Source: JAAZCI01 sp046462535 | Lineage (GTDB): Bacteria; Pseudomonadota; Gammaproteobacteria; Cardiobacteriales; Wohlfahrtiimonadaceae | DNA: 64,000 bases | Assembly: GCA_046462535.1 (NCBI GenBank) | Contig: JBKGVF010000022.1 | Location: 62,001-126,000 of the forward strand | Direction: 5' to 3' | In this document: positions 58,988 through 64,000 of the stretch, piece by piece | Layout: each line of letters opens with the position of its first letter | Numbering within the stretch: the stretch's first letter is position 1 | Notes under the pieces: model-generated | Database searches by the model: none | Told to the model about the DNA's origin: nothing | What the model saw: the letters and a program-made list of their open reading frames with translations, nothing else | Position numbers and translations under genes: made by a program

Positions 58988-59935
58988 ATGAAATCGGTTG
59001 CTACATTAGCATTTATCTTTCCCGGACAGGGTTCACAAAGTCTCGGTATGATTGAGGATCTCTTAGAGGATGCAGTTGCTCAAGAGTATCTTAAGCGTGC
59101 CGATGAGGCGTTAGGTTACGAGCTCTCAACGATTATAAAAGAGGGGCCTATTGAGAAGCTGAATGATACGGCGATTACTCAGCCGGCACTCCTTACAGTC
59201 AGCACTATTTTATGGCAGACCTATATTACTCAGAGTGATCAGCGGCCTGCATTTGTTGCGGGGCATAGTTTAGGGGAGTATAGCGCTCTTGTGGCCGCAG
59301 AGGTATTAAGTTTTGAGGATGCGGTTAAGTTAGTGGCCCTAAGAGGAACGTATATGCAAGAGGCTGTTCCTGAGGGGAGTGGCGCAATGGCAGCCATTTT
59401 AGGGCTAGATGATGAGGATGTGATCGCTTTAGCTGCTGAGAGTGAGCAGGAGGTTGGTGAGGTAGTTGCTGCGGTAAACTTCAACTCACCCGGTCAGGTA
59501 GTTATTGCAGGGAGTCGAGCAGGTATTGATCATGCATGTGCACTTGCAAAGGAGCGGGGGGCTCGTCGAGCATTACCATTAGCGGTCTCTGTTCCCTCTC
59601 ACTGTGCTTTGATGAAACCTGCAGCAGAGCGGCTTGCTGAAGCGCTGGCTACATTGACCCTCAATAAGCCTAAAATTGCATTGTTACATAATGTTGATGT
59701 TGCAGAGCATCAGAGCAGTGAGGCGATTAAAGAGGCTCTAGTGGCGCAGCTTTATCAGCCGGTACGTTGGACAGAGACCATTGAGACCTTAGCGAAGGCG
59801 GGGGTAACTACATTGGTTGAGTGTGGTCCTGGCCGAGTGCTTTCAGGACTCAATCGTCGAATTAATCGAGACTTAGTGAGTCATAACTTAAGTGATGGTG
59901 CTAGCTTAGCTACGTTACTTGAAACATTAGGGTAA
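58988..59935 (+). CDS. fabD: Malonyl-CoA:ACP transacylase
   Basis: 315 residues. FPGQGSQSLGM near the N-terminus, the nucleophile serine in GHSLGEYSALVAA (~93-105) and the catalytic His in VPSHCALMKPAAE (~204-216). Transfers malonate from CoA to ACP. In E. coli fabG, acpP and fabF come next; here yciB follows after 5 bases and none of those genes appears. Confidence 0.96.
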   Translation: MKSVATLAFIFPGQGSQSLGMIEDLLEDAVAQEYLKRADEALGYELSTIIKEGPIEKLNDTAITQPALLTVSTILWQTYITQSDQRPAFVAGHSLGEYSALVAAEVLSFEDAVKLVALRGTYMQEAVPEGSGAMAAILGLDDEDVIALAAESEQEVGEVVAAVNFNSPGQVVIAGSRAGIDHACALAKERGARRALPLAVSVPSHCALMKPAAERLAEALATLTLNKPKIALLHNVDVAEHQSSEAIKEALVAQLYQPVRWTETIETLAKAGVTTLVECGPGRVLSGLNRRINRDLVSHNLSDGASLATLLETLG

Positions 59936-59940
59936 TCTCA

Positions 59941-60519
59941 ATGGGTCAAGCATTACTCTCATTAAGCACTCTTCTTTTTGCCATCACCTTCTTCTTTTTT
60001 GGGATGGATATTATGTTGGCTACCCGAGTGCTCTTTATTAGCAGTGCCATCTCTGCGGTTGTAATGGCATTGAGTTATAAGCGGATAAAGGGGATGGAGT
60101 GGGCAGCTATCGGAGCGACACTCTTTCTATCAGGGTTAGCCATCTTTTTTAATGAAGAGGGATTTGTTCTTTGGCGACCAAGCATAATCAATAGTGTGGT
60201 AGGTGGGGGATTAATTCTTCTCTATTTCATGAAGAAGGCCCCCTTTGAGTACCTTTTTGGACGGACATTGGAGTTGGAATTACCCCAGGAAGAGTGGTTA
60301 AAGATCAATATTATTTGGGGAATATTTCTCTTTATCTGTGCCTTAATTAATGCTGTTGTGGTATTAATGGTGACAGGATTAGATCTTCCTATGAAAGTAT
60401 GGGTGACTACCAAGGTGATTGTAATGCCTATAATTACGTTAATCTTTACAGCGATGCTTCTCTTCCATTTAAGTCGAAAGGGTAAGCAATATTTAGCGAT
60501 GAAGGAGAATAGAGAGTGA
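59941..60519 (+). CDS. yciB: YciB-family inner-membrane septation protein A
   Basis: 192 residues, five or six hydrophobic helices. Conserved features are the loop KKAPFEYLFGRTLELE (~98-113) and the WGIFLFICALINAVV helix. YciB (IspA/IspZ in Shigella) takes part in cell-envelope synthesis and septation. It overlaps bolA by 4 bases (GTGA). Confidence 0.92.
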   Translation: MGQALLSLSTLLFAITFFFFGMDIMLATRVLFISSAISAVVMALSYKRIKGMEWAAIGATLFLSGLAIFFNEEGFVLWRPSIINSVVGGGLILLYFMKKAPFEYLFGRTLELELPQEEWLKINIIWGIFLFICALINAVVVLMVTGLDLPMKVWVTTKVIVMPIITLIFTAMLLFHLSRKGKQYLAMKENRE

Positions 60520-60797
60520 CAATCGAGATTGATAATAGTGCACGTATCGCAGAGATTGAACGACGCGTAGCCGAAGCACTAAAGCCAGCTATGCTTGAGG
60601 TGATCGATGATAGTCATCTCCATCGAGGGCATGAGGGGGCAAAAGGTGGTGCAGGCCACTTTACCCTTAAGGTGGCGAGTGCCCAATTTGAGGGGAAGAG
60701 TATGATTGAGCAGCATCGGATGATCTATCAGATTCTTGAGCCAATGTTTCCCCATGAGATTCATGCGTTAAGTATTCAGACATATCTACCAAAATAG
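60516..60797 (+). CDS. bolA: BolA family protein
   Basis: 93 residues from GTG 60516, overlapping the yciB stop. The BolA class II-like helix-turn region includes VIDDSHLHRGHEG and GHFTLKVAS, and the ending IHALSIQTYLP is typical. The conserved His in SHLHRGH could bind a [2Fe-2S] cluster with a monothiol glutaredoxin. Family members affect cell shape and Fe-S handling. Which BolA paralogue it is cannot be told. Confidence 0.9.
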   Translation: MTIEIDNSARIAEIERRVAEALKPAMLEVIDDSHLHRGHEGAKGGAGHFTLKVASAQFEGKSMIEQHRMIYQILEPMFPHEIHALSIQTYLPK

Positions 60798-60813
60798 AAG
60801 AGGAGTAATTGAG

Positions 60814-61650
60814 ATGAGAAAGAGTCTACTATCTGTAGTTGTTGCCACGAGTATGATGGCTGGAAGTATTATGGTTAATGCTCAAGAGTTGAGAGTTCAA
60901 GAGCCTTTTGAGCTGCCAGAAATTGTAGCAGAGACAAAAGAGGGGGTCTTAAAGCGTGATGAATTCTTAGGCTTTATCGACTTTGTGACCGATGGTCATA
61001 GTGGAATGCTCACCTCAAAAGAGCAGGCGGAGAGCCTTGTAGAAGCTTACCTCCTCCAGAAAGGGTTAGCAGGGGCAGCCATTAAGAAGGGGCTAGATAA
61101 AGAGGAAGCCTTTTTAACTAAGATGGAGCAGATCAAGCTTGCTGCATTAGCAGAGTCTGCCCTTATTGACTTCTCGGAGAATTTAGAGATTAGTGAGGAG
61201 GAGCTGCGTAAAGAGTATGAGGCGCAGATCTCAGGCATTGATAAAGAGGAGTATGAGGCGGCGCACATACTAGTGGAAGAGCGTGAAGAGGCCGAGAAGA
61301 TCATTGCTGCCCTTAAAGAGGGGAAGATTACCTTTGGAGAGGCAGCTAAAGAGCACTCCATCGATCCTGGCTCTGCTGCTGAAGGGGGAGATTTAGGTTG
61401 GTTCCGTCCACAGATGATGGTGACTGAGTTTTCAGACGCTGTGGCAAAGATGAAGGTGGGTGAGATTAGTGAGGAGCCCATTGAGAGTCAATTTGGATTC
61501 CATATTATTCAGCTTAACGATCAGCGAGAGACAGAGCTAGAGAGCTTTGAGAATGCGCGTGACGGGTTAGAGCAGCTACTTTTAGAGGTGAAGATGCGTG
61601 ATTATTTAGAGGAGCTGAATGACAACCTTGAGATCGATTATAAGTTTTAA
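60814..61650 (+). CDS. Periplasmic PpiC-type (parvulin) peptidyl-prolyl isomerase
   Basis: 278 residues. A signal peptide ends near VNAQ (residue ~23-24). A helical SurA-like N-terminal region (~40-135) precedes one parvulin domain (~145-240) with AAHILVEEREEAEKI, GGDLGWFRPQMMV and SQFGFHIIQL. It would isomerise X-Pro bonds or act as a chaperone for exported proteins. yciB-bolA-ppiC is a recurring order. It is followed by a strong terminator. Confidence 0.9.
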   Translation: MRKSLLSVVVATSMMAGSIMVNAQELRVQEPFELPEIVAETKEGVLKRDEFLGFIDFVTDGHSGMLTSKEQAESLVEAYLLQKGLAGAAIKKGLDKEEAFLTKMEQIKLAALAESALIDFSENLEISEEELRKEYEAQISGIDKEEYEAAHILVEEREEAEKIIAALKEGKITFGEAAKEHSIDPGSAAEGGDLGWFRPQMMVTEFSDAVAKMKVGEISEEPIESQFGFHIIQLNDQRETELESFENARDGLEQLLLEVKMRDYLEELNDNLEIDYKF

Positions 61651-61669
61651 TCGTATGTAAGCAGTCATT

Positions 61670-61706
61670 AGGGGTCTGAAGCATTGATACTTCAGGCCTC
61701 TTTTTG
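61670..61706 (+). terminator. Terminator after the PpiC-type gene
   Basis: A 12-pair stem with two G-T wobbles joins AGGGGTCTGAAG (61670-61681) to CTTCAGGCCTCT (61690-61701), followed by a T-rich tract. Confidence 0.85.
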
Positions 61707-61802
61707 TTTTTAAGGGTTATATAGATGGGTCGCGCCCCCTTTGCAGAGGTTAAAATAGGGGGAGAGCACATTTTCGTTGAAAGGGAAATCAGGGGATAAA
61801 GT

Positions 61803-62822
61803 ATGGCAGAATATCTACTCTTTTTAGCAAAGACGGTAACAATTATTATTGCAATTGTAGTGGTGATGATTCTTCTGCTCTCATTGCGTCCGGAACGTTC
61901 AGGCGGTGGGCGGGGACGTTTAGAGTTTAGAAATATTGGTCAATATTATCGTGCGTTAAAGAAGGAGTTTACTGAGCGTGAAGAGGCGGATCGTGTCGAT
62001 GATCCCCCACCTTTTTGGAAGTTCTGGCAAAAGAGGGAGACAGCAAAAATAGAGGATAAGGGGGAGCAGAAGGCCCTAACCGGATCATCTAAAGAGCGAC
62101 CTAAAGAGAATCTCTATTTAGTGGAGTTTGATGGGGATATTACTGCAACAGCGGTAAATAATCTGCGGGAGGAGATCTCGGCCATCTTAAATATTGCTAA
62201 GGAGGGGGATGAGGTGCTTCTAAAGCTTAAGAGTCCCGGTGGCGTTGTCCATGGGTATGGCTTAGCTGCAGCCCAATTAGTGCGTCTTCGTGAGCGGGGC
62301 ATTCCTCTTACAGTCGCTGTTGATGAGGTGGCAGCTAGTGGCGGTTATCTGATGGCGGTGGTGGCAGATCATATTATTGCAGCCCCCTTTGCTATTGTTG
62401 GATCGGTAGGTGTAGTAGCACAGATGCCTAACTTTCACCGCCTGTTAGAGCGCTTCGATATCGATTATGAGCAATTTACCGCTGGTGAATATAAGCGAAC
62501 CATCACAATGTTTGGGGAGAATGATGAGGAGGGGCGTGCTAAATTTAAAGAGGATCTTGAGGAGATTCATAAGGTCTTTAAGGATTTTATTACTCAGTTT
62601 CGACCCGATCTTGCCATTGAGCAGATTGCAACAGGGGAGCATTGGCTTGCGACTCGAGCAATTGAGCTTGGGCTTGTAGATGAGTTAAAAACGAGTGATA
62701 GCTTCTTCTTAGAGCGGCTTGAGACTATGAATGTCTATAGTGTCCGCTATATACCGAAAACATCGATGCGAAAAGGGATTAGTCGTCTCTTTAGTAAGCT
62801 TGCTCAGCAGCTTCAGCTCTAA
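61803..62822 (+). CDS. sohB: S49-family inner-membrane protease SohB
   Basis: 339 residues with an N-terminal membrane helix (~10-28), then a charged linker. The S49 domain has the nucleophile serine in DEVAASGGYLMAVVAD (~177-192) and the catalytic Lys in EYKRTITMFGEN (~229-240). It degrades membrane-associated peptides or signal peptides on the periplasmic side. ATG at 61803. It is 14 bases before the LemA gene. Confidence 0.92.
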   Translation: MAEYLLFLAKTVTIIIAIVVVMILLLSLRPERSGGGRGRLEFRNIGQYYRALKKEFTEREEADRVDDPPPFWKFWQKRETAKIEDKGEQKALTGSSKERPKENLYLVEFDGDITATAVNNLREEISAILNIAKEGDEVLLKLKSPGGVVHGYGLAAAQLVRLRERGIPLTVAVDEVAASGGYLMAVVADHIIAAPFAIVGSVGVVAQMPNFHRLLERFDIDYEQFTAGEYKRTITMFGENDEEGRAKFKEDLEEIHKVFKDFITQFRPDLAIEQIATGEHWLATRAIELGLVDELKTSDSFFLERLETMNVYSVRYIPKTSMRKGISRLFSKLAQQLQL

Positions 62823-62836
62823 AAAAGGGGTGGGGT

Positions 62837-63424
62837 ATGGGTGGCTCATTGATGCTTGTTGTCGCAGGTGGTGTCGTTCTAATATTGATATCGGTGATGG
62901 TAATTTACAATCGCCTTATTCGTTACCGTAACTACTGTCAGAATAGTTTTGCGCAGATAGAGGTCCAGTTAACACGCCGCTATGATCTTATTCCTAATAT
63001 TGTTGCGGTTGTTAAGGAGTACCTTCAGTATGAGGCGCAGGTATTACAGCGCGTAATAAGCGCTAGAAATTTAGCAAGAGAGTGTTTATCCGCAAGTCAG
63101 CAATCAATAGGTGAGGCGTTAACGATGCAGTCGATTGCCGGGGCAGAGGGGATGCTAAATGGTGCGTTAGGAGGATTGCTCGCTACGGTCGAGGGGTATC
63201 CTGAGCTACAAGCGAGTGAGCAGATGCGTTTATTAATGGATGAATTGGTACATACTGAGAATCGAATTGCATTTGCGCGGCAGGGGTATAATGATAGTGT
63301 GATGAGTTACAATATTTTAAAAGAGTCATTTCCCAATAATCTTATTAGCTATCTCTTCCGCTTTGGCGCTATGAGCCCACTGGATCTAGAGTTTGGTACC
63401 CATAATCCTCGGTACAGGAAGTGA
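62837..63424 (+). CDS. LemA family protein
   Basis: 195 residues. An N-terminal membrane helix (~5-24) is followed by the LemA signature FAQIEVQLTRRYDLIPNIV (~38-56) and a long helical domain, with the typical C-terminal FARQGYNDSVMSYN. Function unknown. LemA genes often accompany TPM-domain (YgcG) genes; none is present here. Its stop overlaps a GTG in frame with priA. Confidence 0.88.
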   Translation: MGGSLMLVVAGGVVLILISVMVIYNRLIRYRNYCQNSFAQIEVQLTRRYDLIPNIVAVVKEYLQYEAQVLQRVISARNLARECLSASQQSIGEALTMQSIAGAEGMLNGALGGLLATVEGYPELQASEQMRLLMDELVHTENRIAFARQGYNDSVMSYNILKESFPNNLISYLFRFGAMSPLDLEFGTHNPRYRK

Positions 63425-63438
63425 TCGATAGAGGCCCG

Positions 63439-64000
63439 ATGATGATACTTGAGGTGGCGGTCCCTTTACCCCTATATCGAACATTTGATTACCTTCCACC
63501 TGATGGTGAGAAGCAATGGCCGATTGGTGCGCGGGTTGAGGTACCCTTTGGTGCACGGCGAGTAGTTGGCATCATTACAGCGGTGAAGCGGGAGAGTGAT
63601 CTGCCTCAGTCATCATTAAGAAGGGTTGGCCGGGTAATTGATCAAGAGCCACTCCTAAATGGTGCCTTACTAAAATTAGCAGATTGGATCTCCAGTTACT
63701 ATCATGAGCCAATTGGTGTTGTCTTACAGCTCTTTCTCCCCCCTCTATTGCGGGAGGGACGCCCTTTTATTGAGTTGGTCGAGCAGGTGGCTATTACGCC
63801 GCTAGGGGTAGAAGATTTAGCAGCAGGGGCACTTAAAAGAACACCGGCTAAAGAGCGTCTCTTGCAACATCTTACCGAAGAGGGGCGCCCATTGGAGGAG
63901 TTTAAGAAGCAGTTTCCCAATTATACTACTCATCGCCGAGCATTAATCGAGTGGGGATATATTCGGGAGTGGAGCGAGCAGGTAGAGCCCACCTCCTATC
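63439..64000 (+). CDS. priA: Primosomal protein N' PriA, N-terminal part (3' end outside window)
   Basis: The frame is open to the right edge; 187 codons are seen. The start is ATG 63439 or 63442 (GTG 63421 is in frame and overlaps the LemA stop). The N-terminal 3'-DNA-binding domain is recognisable: EVAVPLPLYRTFDYLPPDG, GARVEVPFGARRVVGII and SSYYHEPIGVVLQLFLPPLL with LREGRP. PriA restarts stalled replication forks by loading DnaB. The helicase domain lies beyond the window. Confidence 0.92.
   Translation, partial: MMILEVAVPLPLYRTFDYLPPDGEKQWPIGARVEVPFGARRVVGIITAVKRESDLPQSSLRRVGRVIDQEPLLNGALLKLADWISSYYHEPIGVVLQLFLPPLLREGRPFIELVEQVAITPLGVEDLAAGALKRTPAKERLLQHLTEEGRPLEEFKKQFPNYTTHRRALIEWGYIREWSEQVEPTSY

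Noticed and set aside
61047..61481. 144-codon minus-strand frame with a very Ser/Ala-rich product
   Set aside because: It lies opposite the PpiC-type isomerase, and its Ser-rich composition is the mirror of the Glu/Lys-rich coding strand.
1..64000. tRNA, rRNA, CRISPR arrays, insertion sequences, prophage or toxin-antitoxin genes
   Set aside because: No cloverleaf with a T-loop sequence, no regularly spaced repeats, no transposase or integrase, and no flanking direct repeats were seen in the gaps. The gaps are short and the genes are core housekeeping types.

Overview
The window is an unbroken stretch of bacterial chromosome with no mobile element, rRNA, tRNA or CRISPR array that I can see. 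About 57 protein genes are packed into short operons separated by clear stem-loop terminators. The gene content points to a gammaproteobacterium: UbiH/UbiI monooxygenases, glyS-gmhB-plsC, apbC-dcd, yciB-bolA, ProS, RsmD, EttA, and a 14-gene nuo operon of proteobacterial type. nuoC and nuoD are separate genes, unlike the fused nuoCD of enterobacteria and pseudomonads. Base composition looks moderate to AT-leaning. A Cardiobacteriales/Ignatzschineria-like host is my guess from general resemblance, not a result.

Layout. 1-5.3 kb: the 3' part of an aspartate dehydrogenase gene; a reverse pair coding for a metal-binding membrane protein and a quinone oxidoreductase; then ettA, a 59-residue zinc-finger protein and tsaB. 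5.4-9.1 kb (reverse): proS, a DUF4124 protein and an M20 amidohydrolase. 9.3-23.9 kb: nuoA to nuoN, complex I, with an inverted repeat upstream. 24-25.9 kb (reverse): rpsB-tsf with a long leader. 26.2-28.1 kb: hemE, a Nudix hydrolase and a lone receiver domain. 28.2-33.9 kb (reverse): coaD, queG, glyS, gmhB, plsC, rsmD. 34.1-37.2 kb: a degenerate BioC-like methyltransferase homologue, an A-type Fe-S carrier behind an IscR-like site, and an asparagine-synthase-like enzyme that has lost its glutaminase cysteine. 37.3-39.5 kb (reverse): an atypical SDR, a tautomerase and DadA. 39.8-47.3 kb: codB-codA, uvrC, a DUF3829 lipoprotein, a MATE transporter and tsaE. 47.4-53.4 kb: a FlgO-like lipoprotein (reverse), then apbC-dcd, map, ubiH and ubiI. 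53.4-64 kb: a coiled-coil protein, zapA, a HIT protein, YihY, YcgN, YceD-rpmF, plsX-fabH-fabD, yciB-bolA, a PpiC isomerase, sohB, a LemA protein and the 5' part of priA.

Themes. Respiration and Fe-S biology run through the window: complex I, ApbC, an A-type carrier, ubiquinone hydroxylases and heme synthesis. Translation and tRNA modification are also well represented: EttA, ProS, GlyS, S2, EF-Ts, L32, RsmD, QueG, TsaB, TsaE and Map. Envelope lipid synthesis contributes PlsX, FabH, FabD, PlsC and GmhB.

The points most worth following are the Cys-to-Ser asparagine-synthase-like protein (35410-37182), the degenerate BioC-like protein beside it, the IscR-like operator between them, the SDR without Tyr/Lys paired with a tautomerase, the overlap of the yceD start with a consensus-like promoter, and the dyad ahead of nuoA. 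I did not find a clearly new multi-gene defence or biosynthetic system.
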